Counted from the stretch's first letter, positions 1 to 12,345 are shown. The stretch is DNA of 64,000 bases from Cotesia glomerata (GCF_020080835.1 NC_058166.1:744001-808000), one strand, 5' to 3'. The notes: generated by a model not told the origin, from the sequence alone. Made by a program: numbers and translations.

Positions 1-720
1 TTGTCTTAAAGAGAATTTAATCTACAAATTTTGTAGGAAAAATTTTTTCCTAAAATTAATAGGAGCTGAGAAATTAATTATAAAAAATTAGTTACGGAAA
101 AATTAATTCATTTTTTTATTGTTGCTATAATAATTATAATTTTTTTCCTAATTGAAATTTAGGAACCAAAAAATAATTAATTTTGTCTTAAAGAAGAGAA
201 TTTAAGCTACAAATTTTGTAGGAAAAATTTTTTCTTAAAATAAATAGGAACTGGGAAATTAATTATTGAAAATTAGTTACGGAAAAATTAATTCATTTTT
301 TTACAATTTTTTTTATTGTTGCTATAATAATTATAATTTTTTTCCTAATTGAAATTTAGGAACCGGTAAAATTTTGTCTTAAAGAAGAAATTTAGGCCTA
401 CAATTTTTGTAGGAAAATTTTTTCCTAAAATGAATAGGAGCTGAGATATTAATTATCGAAAATTAATTAATTTATCAAGATTTTTTTTTAAGAATTTTTT
501 TTATTCCTAAAATAGTCATAACTTTTTTCCTAATTAAAATTTAGGAACCGGTAAAATTTTGTCTTAAAAAAGAGAATTGAAGCTACAAATTTGTCGTAAA
601 AATTTTTTTCTAAAATCAATAATTTCCTCTATAAAAATTATCAAAAATAAAGTTTTAATTTTTTTGTAAGTAAATTTAAATTTTTTTAATAAATTTTAAA
701 CTTCAAAAAATTATTGTGAG
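1..720 (+). repeat. ~180-bp AT-rich repeat block, forward orientation
   Basis: About four diverged copies of one unit are visible. Each runs from a 'cataac/taattataa-tttttt-cctaatt' stretch through 'aggaaccgg', 'attttgtcttaaag', 'gctacaaattttgt' and 'aataggagctgagatattaatta'. The same unit recurs at 1.3-2.3, 2.9-3.3, 4.9-5.9, 10.7-12.3 and 36.8-38.3 kb in one or other orientation. No coding potential is seen. Confidence 0.8.
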
Positions 721-1340
721 CTTCTAGAATTTTTTTGGAAAAAATGACCTAGCTAAAGTTCTAGATCAGACTTTTGGCGATCCAAAAACCTCCCTATAGA
801 CCTAATTTCGACCAATAGAATCCGAGATCCTGCAATCAAAGCAAAGGACAAGAAATTTTTTTGAGTTTCTAAAATTAGAAAAAGAAATAAAGTAAAGTGA
901 CTATTAACCCGAGCGTCGGTTAACAGTCACGCCTTTCAGAAAAAGTCGAGAGCCCGAGGGCCCAAGAAAGTGAGCATTAATATTTTTTTATTTCGTTCCC
1001 AGGGTCGTAAAAATTAAATTATATTTAAAGTCCAGATTTAATTTTTTTTTTATTTTAAGTACCGTGAAAATTTTACTCCGGCTTTAGTCGCAGGATCTCG
1101 GGTTCTATTGGTCGAAATTAGGTCAATAGGGAGGTTTTTGGATCGCCAAGAGTCTGATCTAGAACCTTAGCTTAGCATTTTTCCAAAAAAAAAATTTTGA
1201 AAGCTTACAATAATTTTTTGAAGTTTAAAATTAATTAAAAAAATTTTAGCTTACTTACAAAAAAATTAAAGATTTATTTTTGATAATTTTTATAGAGGAA
1301 ATTATTGATTTTAGAAAAAAAATTTTGAGACAAATTTGTA
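590..1340. repeat. Foldback (large inverted repeat) core
   Basis: The stretch at about 600-830 returns as its reverse complement at about 1095-1330. Landmarks are 'gatcagacttttggcgatcc' on the left against 'ggatcgccaagagtctgatc' on the right, and 'gaccaatagaatccgagatc' against 'gatctcgggttctattggtc'. Arms of some 240 bp flank a 260-bp unique spacer, and the homology continues outward into mirrored 180-bp repeats on both sides. The spacer contains a smaller hairpin with arms 897-909 and 918-930 (12 of 13 paired, 8-nt loop). Confidence 0.85.
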
Positions 1341-2290
1341 GCTTCAATTCTCTTCTTTAAGACAAAATTTACCCGGTTCCTAAATTTGAATTAGGAAAAA
1401 AGTTATGACTATTTTAGGAACGAAAAAAATTTCGAAAAAAACTATTGACATTTTTGTAATTAATTTTAATTAATTAATATCTCAGCTCCTATTAGCTTTA
1501 GGAAAAAACTATTCCTACAAATTTGTAGCCCTAAGTCTCTTCATTAAGACAAAATTTAATTGGTTCCTAAAATCCAATTAGGAAAAAAGTTATGACTATT
1601 TTAGGAATAAAAAAATCTTGATTAATTAATTAATTAATTTTCAATAATTAATATCTCGGCTCCTATTGACATTAAAAATAAATTCTCAGACAAAATTTGT
1701 AGCTCTAAGTCTCCTCTGTAACATAAATTTTTATTGGTTTAAAAATTCTAATTATAAAAAAAGTTATAATTATTATAGCAACAATAAAAAAAATTATAAA
1801 AAAATGAATTAATTTTTCCGTAACTAATTTTCAATAATTAATATCTCGGCTCCTATTAATTTAAAAAAAAAAATTTCCTACAGTATTTTTAGCTTTAATT
1901 CTCTACTTTAAGCCAAAATTTTTCGGTTCCTAAATTTTAATTAGAAAAAAAGTTATGACTATTTTAGGAATAAAAAAAATCTTGATTAATTAATTAATTA
2001 TCAATAATTAATATCTTGGCTCCTATTGATTTTAGTAAAAAATTTTTGAAACAAAATTTGTAGCTCTAAGTCTCTACTTTAAGACAAAATTAACCCGGTT
2101 CCTAAATTTTAATTAGGAAAAAAGTTATGACTATTTTAGGAATAAAAAAAATCTTGATTAATTAATTAATTAATTAATTTTCAATAATTAATATCTCAGC
2201 TCCTATTGACATTAAAAAAAAATTCTCAGACGAAATTTGTAGCTTTAATTATTTGTTTTAAGCCAAAATTTATTTGGTTTCTTTATTTCA
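1340..2290 (-). repeat. ~180-bp AT-rich repeat block, reverse orientation
   Basis: This is the mirror image of the block at the start of the window. Units read 'atatctc(a/g)gctcctatt', 'acaaa(t)ttgtagc', 'aagacaaaattta', 'ggttcctaaa', 'aaaaagttatgactattttagg'. About five copies are present. Copies around 1,560-1,640 and 2,100-2,180 are nearly identical, so the amplification is fairly recent. Confidence 0.8.
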
Positions 2291-2860
2291 ATAATTTACA
2301 AAGTAACGAATTTTAAAAAGCCTAACTCGTATCGTAAATTAGTCCCCAAATATTGTTCTAGGCTTGTAAACTCAACCAGATTGGGTCAAACGGCCACGTG
2401 GCCCTTAACAAAAACTCATCTAAGTCTGGGTAGACTTATCGACTATCTAGCAGTCCACATTGCACTGGAAGGGCATCCTGAGGGGTAAACAAACAGCAGG
2501 TAATAAAATTAGAGGGAATTTTAGGATTCCGTTGGAGAAAAGTCCTTTAAATTTGTCTCGTGTGTGTTCCATGTGCTCAAGTGAGTGTTTAGCATGTGGC
2601 GGGTGCATGTGGCTCGATTTACCCTCAGAGCTCGCCAACATACCCTCAGAATTTGTCTCTTTTAGTTACTATATACGTTTATATATTTATATATATATGC
2701 TGGCTCGAGATATTGCATGAGGGTGGAACATAAGGGTTTGACACATGTGTGGCAATAGGGCCCGGAGTCTCGGGGTGTCTTCCATATGCTTTTTATTCGT
2801 TTACTTTCTTCTCCGCTGTCCCGTACATTTTTTTTTATGACTTCGAAAGTTTGGTACTTA
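2290..2860. other. Unique island, no supported gene
   Basis: The composition is mixed and GC-richer than the flanks, with TG-rich stretches near 2,560-2,620. Open frames exist on both strands, but none has convincing splice sites or recognisable similarity. A (TA)n-like stretch lies near 2,670-2,700. Confidence 0.5.
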
Positions 2861-3630
2861 AAAAAATTCATAACTTTTTTTGTTATTAAAATTTAGGAAC
2901 CGGATTAATTTTGGCTTAAAGAAGAGAATTAAAGCTACAAATTTTGTACGAAACATTTTTTTCTACGACCGATTGTTTATTTAATAAAAATTGTCAAAAT
3001 TAAAATAATCTAGAATTTTAGCAAAAAAAAAGTTTAAAATTTTGATATAAAATTAAAAATAGACAAATTATTAATTTTATGTCTTCGCCGACATTTTTAT
3101 AATCCTTAAACCTTCCGCTTTAAAGCCGACTGCAAATTTTTTGAAAAAAAAAATTTTTTAATAAAGTTTTCAGCGCCCCCAACTCAAAAAACCCGTTTTT
3201 TTGGAAATTTTCAATATTTTTATTTTTTGTAAAATTCATAACTTTTTTTGTAATTGAAATTTTTGAACTAACTAAATTTTGTCTCAAAGTGGAAAATTGA
3301 AGCTACAATTTTTGTTTAAAAAGTTTTTTTTTAGGACCACTAGGAATTGAAATAAAAATTATTAAAAATCAATTGCAAGATCCAAATTTTAAACTTGACA
3401 ATTTTTTGAACTTTAATTTGAAATTAAAAATAGTAAATTAATTATTTTTATATCTTCGCCGGCATTTTTATAATCCTTAAACCTTCAGCTTTGAGATACA
3501 CTGAAAATTTTTTGAAAAAAAAATTTTTTTAATAAAGTTTTCAACGCCCCCAACTCAAAAAACCCGTTTTTTGGAAAATTTCTAGGTTTTTATTTTTTAA
3601 AAAATTCACAAATTTTTTTTTTAAATAGTT
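2860..3630 (+). repeat. 180-bp repeat joined to 'cttcgccggcat' repeat, forward
   Basis: Two copies (about 3,060-3,210 and 3,420-3,580) carry the conserved string 'cttcgccg(a/g)catttttataa', then 'cttaaacctt', then 'cagcgcccccaactcaaaa'. They are separated by 'cataactttttttgtaatt' and 'gtctcaaag' segments of the 180-bp family. The same 'cttcgcc...cagcgccccca' module recurs at 5.2, 5.6, 26.3, 26.7, 36.6, 37.7 and 38.1 kb. Confidence 0.75.
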
Positions 3631-4870
3631 TCCTAGCTGAGGTTGTAGATGAGACTTTTAGCGATTCCGAGAGCTCCTTAGAGACTAATTTGGGGCCTTG
3701 TGGACCCAAGATATGGGCGGTTTTGCAAGCCGCCCCCATATTTACGGAATAGAGAGTTTTTTCTCATGATATCAACGCTCAAGGCGGTATAAATAAATAA
3801 TAATTTTTATAATAATAATAATATTAAATAATCTGGAATTTATACTATGGAATACCAAAAATATATAAATACTTTAGACGGTTTATAAATATAAAGTGAT
3901 CGGAGTCACGCGAACAAAATTACCGCTTAGGATTTAATTTTTACGAAGAATTCGGAAGTTTTTATTTAAATTTTAATAATTTTTTGAGTTAGAGCGTGAG
4001 AAAAATTTTTTTTATTAATATTTTTTAATTTTTATAAATTAAAATTTTGAAAAAAAATGTTTTATTTAAAAAAATTTTTTAATTTTTGAAAAATTGAAAA
4101 TTTTTCTAATTTTTGATATATTTAATTTTAAAATTTCAGAAAAAATTAATTTTATTCAAAAAAATTTTTTTATTTTTAAAATTAAAGAAAATTTTTAATT
4201 TTTAGAATTTCAAAAAAATTTTTAATTTTTAAAAAATTGAAAATTTTTGTAATTTTTGATATTTTTAATTTTAAAATTTTAGAAAAAATTAATTTTATTC
4301 AAAAAAATTTTTTTATTTTTAAAATTAAAGAAAATTTTTAATTTTTAAAATTTCAAAAAAATTTTTAATTTTCAAAAAATTGAAAATTTTTGTAATTTTT
4401 GATATTTTTAATTTTAAAATTTTAGAAAAAATTAATTTTATTCAAAAAAATTTTTAATTTTTGAAAAATTCCAAATTTTTGTAATTTTTAATTTTCTAAT
4501 TTTTGATATTTTTAATTTTAAAATTTCAGAAAAAATTAAGTTCTGATAATTCCAAGAAAATTAAAAAAAAATATTGAAAATTTCACTAATAAAAAAAAAA
4601 CATTTTCTAAAATTTATTGAGGAAAAAAATTTGGTGTCCAGATGCAAACTCCGCCCTTATGGTGTGCAGTAATTGAAACAGCACGTGTCACCGACTAATA
4701 CCGGCTATTGCGTTATCAAGCGACACGTCACTCCCAGACACACACTCCATCAACATACATACAATACATTCAATAATAAATCTTATTAATTTTAATAATT
4801 TCAATATTTTTTTTAAATTAACCAAATATCGTGATAAATATTTTACTCTTCTTTTGGATTGCAGAATTTT
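3630..4870. repeat. Unique island with a short AT tandem repeat
   Basis: Bases 3,640-3,790 hold a GC-richer segment with an imperfect hairpin, 'atatgggcgg' near 3,711 against 'ccgcccccatat'. From about 4,075 to 4,550 an AT-only unit of about 145 bp repeats at least three times, recognised by 'ttgaaaattttt(g/c)taatttttgat'. Bases 4,640-4,760 are unique ('cacgtgtcaccgac' and similar). No gene is seen. Confidence 0.6.
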
Positions 4871-5910
4871 GGCTCCTATTGACTTTAAAAAAAAAATTGT
4901 ATACAAAATTTGTAGCTTTAAGTCTCTTCTTTAAGACAAAATTTAGTTGATTCAAAAATTTGAATTAGAAAAAAAGTTATGAGTTTTTGAAACAATAAAA
5001 ATATAGAAAATTTCCAAAAAAACAGGTTTTTAGAATCGATCTTTAATAATTTTTATCTCAGTTCCTATTTGTCAAAAAAAAAAAACTTTTGGAACAAAAG
5101 TTGTAGCTTTAAGTCTCTTCTTTGAGAAAAAATTTAGTTGGTTTAAAAATTTTAATTAGAAAAAAAGTTATGAATTAAAAAAAAATAAAAATATGGGAAA
5201 TTTCCAAAAAAAACGGGTTTTTTGAGTTGGGGGTGCTGAAAACTTTATTAAAAAAATTTTTTTTTCAAAAAATTTTTAATAGGCCTTAAAGATAAAAGTC
5301 TAAGGATTATAAAAATGCCGGCGAAGACATAAAAATAATTAACTGTCTATTTTTAATTTATCAAAAAGTTTAAAAAAGTGTTTTTGGGAAAAAATTCCGA
5401 GTTTTTGAGTTTGACTATTTTTATTAAATAAAAAATTGGTCCTACAAAAAAAAAGTTCGAACAAAAGTTGTAGATTTAAGTGTCCTCTTTAAGGTGAAAT
5501 CCGGTTCCTTAATTTTGATTCCAAAAAAAAGTTATGAATTTTCAAAGACTCAAAAATTTGATAAAATTCTCAAAAAACGGGTTTTTTGAGTTGGGGGCGC
5601 TGAAAACTTTGTAGAAAAAATTTTTTTTTCAAAAAACTTATACTAAGTCTTAAAGCTTAAAGTCTAAGGATTCTAAAAATGCCGGCGAAGACATAAAAAT
5701 AATTAGTTGTCTATTTTTAATTTTAAATCAAAGTTCAAAAAATTTTTAAGTTCAAAATTTGGATCTTGGAATTAATCTTTAATAATTTTTATCTCAGTTC
5801 CTATTGGTCTTAAAAAAAAACTTTTGGAACAAAAATTGTAGCTTTTATTCTCCTCTTTGAAACAAAATTTATCCGGTTCCTAAATTTTAATTAGAAAAAA
5901 AGTTATGAAT
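4870..5910 (-). repeat. 180-bp and 'cttcgccggcat' repeats, reverse orientation
   Basis: This is the mirror of 2,860-3,630. 'gagttgggggcgctgaaaac' occurs at about 5,590 (with a 'gggtgctg' variant at 5,226), and each is followed by 'gccggcgaagacataaaaat' at about 5,319 and 5,680. The 180-bp components 'atctcagttcctatt', 'ttgtagctttaa' and 'ccggttcctaaattt' are also inverted. Confidence 0.75.
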
Positions 5911-6600
5911 TTTTAAAATAAAATTTGTTCAAAAAAAGAGAAAATAGGGTTTAAAAATTAAAATAAAAAAATTTAATTATTTAAAATTAAAATTGATGTA
6001 ATGTTTTATTGCGAGGGTGGCTCATGTGTAGAGATCAATAATTAATTCCAGTAGCGCCTGAAATCACAGATGGGACCTTGAATTTATTGATTGTTCTGTC
6101 AAAAATTAGAAATTAAAAAAGAAATAATAAAAATAAAAATTGAATATTATTAATTATTAATTATTAATTAATTATAGAGGAATTAATAAATAAAATTCAC
6201 GTGTGATTTTTGTAAATCGAGGTCAAGGTGTCAGAGACACAACAGTTGGGGTCGAGAAGTAGTCACAGGCGTCAGACTGCCGCTGAGTGGTGAATTTGAT
6301 TGGATTGGAGCAGTAATAGGGGCAAGGATAGAAACTCTGGTTGGCGTTGGGACATCTGCTTTCGAAGGGAACATTGTCCAGTTGTCCAGGATCACTTCAT
6401 ATCGAATAATCCATATATGTAGTGAGCATCAAGTTAGTGACCAGCCGTTAAAAATTATTATTATAATTATGGTAATTGATTTGAAAGTCACGAGCCACCC
6501 GAATTGATATCGGAACTTGCGGTGACACCTGGGCAGGTGCTTCGTACCAGTGACACCTTTGCGAATAAAGAAATAATAATTGGGACTTATTTTTTTAACT
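5910..6600. other. Unique island around the orphan exon
   Basis: Non-repetitive sequence lies between the reversed 180-bp block and the GGGCC array. Apart from the minus-strand exon at 6.22-6.39 kb, it holds AT-rich filler (6,080-6,200) and a GC-richer stretch up to about 6,570, with no further open frame I can support. Confidence 0.5.
6223..6394 (-). CDS. Orphan Cys-rich C-terminal exon, unknown secreted-type protein
   Basis: On the minus strand a GC-richer segment between repeat blocks reads as a Cys-rich C-terminus. It contains DNVPFESRCPNANQS, then FYPCPYYCSNP, then SDACDYFSTP, and a TGA stop at 6,225-6,223. A plausible acceptor (an AG at 6,396-6,395, with a 'cactaac' branch-point-like motif upstream) lies just downstream of an in-frame TGA that closes the frame, as expected at an intron-exon edge. 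Five cysteines, aromatic residues and Pro suggest an extracellular or chitin-associated protein, but I do not recognise the family. An overlapping frame is also open, so composition is the main argument. No upstream exon with matching phase was found in the repeats beyond 6.4 kb; it may lie further right or be lost. Confidence 0.42.
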
Positions 6601-7760
6601 GGTAAATTCTAATTTTATTGTTTAAAAAAATAAAAATTTTAAGTTTTTTAAAAAATTGGGCCCAATTTTTGGGACTTATATTTTTGGGCCTTTTTTACAA
6701 ATATACTTTTTGAGTCTTGCAAGTTGAATTATTACAAAAATAAAATTAAAGAATTTTAAAATTTTTGAAAAAATTGGGCTCAATTTTTGGGACTTATATT
6801 TTTGGGCCTTATTTATACACATACTGTTTGGGCCTTTTAAGTTAAATTATCACAAAAAAATAAAAGATTTTCAAATAATTTGAAAAATTGGGCCCAATTT
6901 TTGGGATTATATTTCTGGGCCTTATTTTTAAGCTCCCGTTTTTGGGCCTTGTAACATGGTGATTGCAAACACAAAATTTTAACCGTTTGAAAGATTGGGC
7001 CCGATTTTTGGGTCGTATTTTTGGGCCTTATTCATACATATACTTTTTGGGCCTTGTAAGTTAAATAATCGCAAAAATAAAATTGGAAATGCTCAAATAA
7101 TTTTGAAAAATTGGGCCCAATTTTTGGGACATATTTTGGGCCTTATTTTAATTCGCGTATTTTTGGGCTCTTATAAAATTGATTCTTACAAATGCAAAAT
7201 TTGAACTTTTTGGGAGATTGGGCCCAATTTTTAGAAATTATATTTTTGGGGCTTATTTTTAATTCAAGTATTTTTGGGCCTTGTAAAATTGATTATAACA
7301 AATACAAAAATCGAAATTTTTGAAAGATCGGGTCCAATTTTGGGACTTACATTTTTAGGCCTTATTCATAAATATATTTTTGGGCCTTGTAAGTTAAATT
7401 ATTAAAAAATTCAAATTTTTGAGATTGGGCCCAATTTTGGGGACTTATATTTTGGGTCATATAATTCGTAAGTTTAAAATTTGAAATGAAAATTTAATTG
7501 TTTCAATTTTGGAAAATTGGGCCCAATTATTCACCTATTCTTTTCGGGAACAACTCAAAAAATTTGGGCCTTATGTAATTTTGGACCATTTTGGTGTAAA
7601 AGGCCCATATTTTAGGCCTTTTACTAAATAAATATTTAAGCTCATAAATTTTGCTTAGAAAAAATTGGGCCTTATTTTAAGTTCTTTTATAATTTTGGGC
7701 CTTATTTAAAAGTGTGGGACTCATCCCACATTTTTAAAATTAAACTTACTAAACAATAAT
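6600..7760 (+). repeat. GGGCC-motif array, 'TTGGGCCTTAT' orientation
   Basis: 'attgggcccaattttt', 'gggacttata' and 'ttttgggccttat' alternate every 30-60 bp for about 1.1 kb. Spacing and linkers are degenerate, so this is a dispersed-motif array and not a strict tandem repeat. The GGGCC cores stand out from linkers made almost only of A and T. Confidence 0.85.
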
Positions 7761-8590
7761 TATTAATTACAATTTTAACTTTTAAATATCTTATTTAGGG
7801 CCTTATCTGACCAAAAGCCCCCCCAAGGCCCAAAACAATAATTAACTACGGAATTCACGGTTACAAAGAAATACGCCAAGTACACAGGTGTTCAGAACCG
7901 AGAGACTAAGCCGTGATAGGGACCCAGCTCTTCTCCTTCCCTAGTCGGGGCCTGACGCACCTGCCAGATCGGGGTGGGCCTCATCAGCATCCTACGAATT
8001 ACATTACCATACCAATGCCCTCGGAAATTTCGGGCCGTAATGAGTCTCTGGGCCCAGGCGTCATTATCGATCAATTTCGATCTCCAGATAATTAATCTTG
8101 CAAAATGGGCCTTATAATTTTAATATCGGGCCCAATTTCATTTATTTATGAAAAATAATGATACAAATTTTTATAAGACCTAATTTTAATTATTAAATTT
8201 GGGGCCTGATTATAAATTAATTTTGGGCCTCATATAAAATATTTAAAAATGAGGCCCAAATTTAATATTAAACATAAAAGAATTTTTCGGGCGCGACTTT
8301 TCCCACTCTGACAATTCTCAGGGGCCCGATAGGACCCGAGTGTAGTGTCGACACAGGTGTGGGCCTCAAGCACAGGCGCCAAGGCCCAGCGGGTTGTCTG
8401 GGCCCGAGATATGTCTACGAGCCAATACGAGCAGCATCTTCACATTCCCGGATCTTCTCCCCCTCATATTCGGGCTTAGTCTTCGCTCTCCTCTCCCTTC
8501 TTTCCCTTACTCTTCTTTTAAACTATCTCCAGACTATTTTTTTTGCTCCGGTCCCCTTTACTCGACCCCACCTGTAACATTCCAAGGACC
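7760..8590. other. GC-richer island at the orientation switch
   Basis: Two mixed-composition segments (about 7,830-8,090 and 8,281-8,590) separate oppositely oriented GGGCC arrays. Both strands have open frames of about 60 codons. On the minus strand an open frame at about 8,080-7,892 contains RNFRGHWYGNVIRRM and has a possible GTGCGT donor after a CAG codon, but nothing matches a family I know. A diverged exon is possible; I do not call one. Confidence 0.4.
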
Positions 8591-10210
8591 CAAAAAATGG
8601 GCCTTATTTTTAAACTTGTTTGTTTAATTACTGAGGTGTTGTTTGTATCAATGAGGCTTAGAAAATGTGTATGTGGGAAAATTACTACATAGATACTTTG
8701 GGACTTAAGGCCCAGCATTGAAATAAGACCCAAAAATTAATTGATCTTAAATAATCTCCCAATTAACAAATTAAATAAAGATGAGAGAAAATTTTGGGGA
8801 TTAAGCCTTAGTTTAAATATAAAGCCCGAAATTAAATTTTTTTTCAAACCTAAAAAATAATCGGACATTAAATTTTTTTAAAACAATTTTTGGCCTTACA
8901 ATTTAATTGTTTTCAGAATTGGGCCCAAAATTTTATATAAGGCCCAACATTGAATTTTTCTTTAAAACTAAAGAAATAAACGAATAATAAAATTTTCAAT
9001 TATAATTTTTGGCCTGAATGCCTAATTTTGAAAATAAGGCCAAAAACATGATATAAGGCCCAAAAATTGAATTTGTATTCAAACTAAAAAATAAGCCAAC
9101 ATCAAATTTTTCTAATAATTTTTGGCCTTAAAATTTAATTCTTTTCAAAATCGGGCCCAAAATTCCATATAAGGCCCAATTTTTGACAAAAGGCCCAAAA
9201 TTGAATTTTCTTCAAAGCAAAAGAAATAATCGATAGTAAAAATTTTCAACAATGATTTTGGGCCTGAAGGCCCAATTCTCAAAATAAGGTTCGATTTTTG
9301 ACACTAGGCCCAAAATTGAATTTTTTAAAGCTAAAAAATAATAAATTTTTATCATATATTTGGGCCTTATTGCTTGATTTTTAAAATAAGGCTCAATTTT
9401 TGACGTAAGGCCCAAAATTGAGTTTTCCTTTAAATCTAAAGAAATAATGGAATAATAAAATTTTCAATAATAATTTTGGGCCTGAAGGCCCAAGCCTTAA
9501 AATAAGACCCAATTTTTGACATAAGGCCAAAAATTGAATTTTCTTTAAAGCTAAAGAAATAATCAAATAATAAAATTTTCTATAATAGTTTTGGGCATGA
9601 AGACCTAATTTTGAAAATAAGGCCCAATTTTTTAAATAAGGCCCAAAATTGAATTTTCTTTAAAGTTAAAGAAATGATCAAATAATAAATTCTTTATATT
9701 TTTGGGACTTATTACTTGATTTTTTTCTAATAAGACACATTTTGACATAAGGCCCAAAACTGAATTTTTCTTCAAATCTCAAGTAATAATTGAATAATAA
9801 ATTTTTCAATAATAATTTTGGGTCTAAATGCCCAACTCTCAAAATAAGGCCCAACTTTTGACATAAGGCCCAGAATTGAATTTTTCTTTGAATTAAAAAA
9901 ATAAAAAATAATAAAATTTTTTATAATAGTTTTGGACCTTATGGCTTAATTTAAAAAATAAGGCCCAATTTTTAACATAAGGTCCAAAATTGAATTTTCT
10001 TTAAAACTAAAGAAATAATCAAATAATAAAATTTCCAATAATAATTTTGGGCCTGAAGGCCTAATTTTGAAAATAAGGTCCAATTTTGACATAAGGCCCA
10101 AAATTTATTTTTTCTTCAGTTTAATAAATAAAATAATAAAATTTCCCACAATAATTTTTGGGCCTTAAGGCCCAATTCTGAAAATAAGGCCCAAAATTTT
10201 TTCTTTTTTA
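8590..10210 (-). repeat. GGGCC-motif array, 'ATAAGGCCCAA' orientation
   Basis: This is the mirror of the 6.6-7.8 kb array. 'aataaggcccaattttgacataaggcccaaaattgaatttt' variants repeat about every 110-130 bp together with 'aaagaaataatc...aataataaaattttcaataataattttgggcctgaaggccc'. At least ten higher-order units are recognisable, so here the short motif has been amplified as part of a unit of about 120 bp. Confidence 0.85.
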
Positions 10211-10690
10211 TTTTATAATTTTAAACTTAAAAAAATCATTTAAAAAATATTTTACTGGTAAAAATTGACGAATTTAATAAATAAAAATATGAAATATAAA
10301 TTATAATATTCATGATAAATTGTTAGGTGCCGATAGACAAATAAGCGCAGGTGTTTAGTGGGCGTAAGAAACCCGCGACATTAAATTGTTGGTGGCACTT
10401 AACAACGACACATTCTCGAGTCATCCTCATATGAGTGTTATATGTCACATGTCATGTATGTATAGCACATATGTATATAATAGTAGGCACTTGCAAGCTG
10501 GCTCGCGAATACAGAAATAAGAAACATCTAAATGATTTAAGACTCGAGTACACTTTATTGTTGTTTTTATTCAAACAGTCGGTTCTGCGCCTGCCAGATG
10601 CGTTTCACTCAAGAACTACATCCTATATTCTTCCATTTTATTCTATTTCTATCTTTCTATTATGAGTTAAGTTTATACTTATTTTCTGGA
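10210..10690. other. Unique stretch, nothing recognised
   Basis: AT-rich sequence with a GC-richer part at 10,330-10,620. One plus-strand open frame (10,435-10,665) lacks splice or composition support. No RNA gene or repeat is evident. Confidence 0.5.
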
Positions 10691-12345
10691 CTAGGAAGGG
10701 CTGTTTCAAAAATTCATAACTTGGCTCCTAATTAAAATTAAGGAATTTTGTCTTAGAAATTTTTTCCTAAATTCAATAGGAGCCAAGATATTAATTATTG
10801 AAAATTAATTAATTAATTAATTAATCAAGATTTTTTTAGGAATTTTTCTGATTCCTAAAATAGTCATAACTTTTTTCCTAATAGAATTTTAGGAACCAAT
10901 TAAATTTTGTCTTAAAGAAGAAACTAAGGGCTACAAATTTTGTAGAAAATTTTTTTCCCTAAAGCCAAAAGGAGCTGAGATATTAATTGATTAATTAAAG
11001 TTAATTACAAAAATGTCAATAGTTTTTTTCGGAATTTTTTTCTTATTCCTAAAATAGTCATAACTTTATTCCTAATTAAAATTTAGGAACCGGTAAAATT
11101 TTGTCTTAAAGTAGAGAATTGAAGCTACAATTTTGTAGGCAAATTTTTTTTCTAAAATCAATAGGAGCCGAGATATTAATTATTGAAAATTAATTAATTA
11201 ATTAATTAATCAAGATTTTTTTAGGAATTTTTCTGATTCCTAAAATAGTCATAACTTTTTTCCTAATAGAATTTTAGGAACCAATTAAATTTTGTCTTAA
11301 AGAAGAAACAGGGCTACAAATTTTGTAGGAAATTTTTTTTCCTAAAGCCAATAGGAGCTGAGATATTAATTAATTAATTAAAATTAATTACAAAAATGTC
11401 AATAGTTTTTTTCGGAATTTTTTTCTTATTCCTAAAATAGTCATAACTTTATTCCTAATTAAAATTTAGGAACCGGTAAAATTTTGTCTTAAAGTAGAGA
11501 ATTGAAGCTACAATTTTGTAGGCAAATTTTTTTTCTAAAATCAATAGGAGCCGAGATATTAATTATTGAAAATTAATTACGAAAAAATTAATTCATTATT
11601 TTATAATTTTTTTACTGTTGCTATAATAATTATAACTTTATTCCTAATTAAAATTTAGGAACCGGTAAAATTTTGTCAAAGTTGAGAATTGTAGCTACAA
11701 TTTTGTAGGCAAATTTTTTTTCTAAAATCAATAGGAGCCGAGATATTAATTATTGAAAATTAATTAATTAATCAAGATTTTTTCAGGAATTTTTCTGATT
11801 CCTAAAATAGTCATAACTTTTTTTCTAATTAATATTTCAAAACCGGGAAAATTATGTCTTAAAGAAGAAACTATTAGCTACAAATTTTATCTCAAAATTT
11901 TTTTTTAAACTCAATAATTTCCAAGATATAAATTATTAAAAATTAATTACAAAAAAACTACTATAAATAACGTTTTCGACTTTTTTTCTCACTCTTAAAA
12001 TCTCTATAACTTTTTTCCTAATCAAAATTTTTGAACCGGCTAAATTTTCTCTTAAATAAGAAACTTAAAGCTACAAATTTAGTTTCTAAAATTTTTTTTT
12101 ATACTCGATAAGTCCCAAGATATTAATTATTAAAAATTAATTACAAAAATTTCATTATTATTGATACAAGTTTTAAAATAATTTTTTTCTTGTTCCTAAA
12201 ATAATCACAACTTTTTTCCTAATCAAAATTTTAAAACCGGCCAAATTTTGTCTTAAAGAAGAGACTTAAAGCTGTAACTTTTGTCTTAAAAACTTTCTTC
12301 TAAATAATTCCCAAGATATAAATTATTAAAAATCCGTAATCAAAT
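10690..12345 (+). repeat. Long block of the ~180-bp repeat, forward orientation
   Basis: Nine or so copies lie in direct order. The first six or seven are close to identical: for example, the stretch from 10,850 to 11,150 returns almost unchanged from 11,230 to 11,530. A composite period of about 375 bp (two alternating unit types) has therefore been duplicated recently. Units after about 11,830 diverge progressively. The conserved core is 'cctaaaatagtcataact', 'aggaaccggtaaaattttgt', 'gctacaa', 'ataggagc(c/t)gagatattaatta'. Confidence 0.85.

Noticed and set aside
1..2290. CRISPR-like array
   Set aside because: Repeats are long, diverged and eukaryotic-type, with no uniform spacers; the window has introns and poly(A) signals.
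2460..2720. Open frame with a cluster of cysteines (CSMCSSECLACGGC)
   Set aside because: The cysteines come from a TG-rich stretch, the frame crosses into TA repeat, and there is no signal peptide, splice site or likeness to a known protein.
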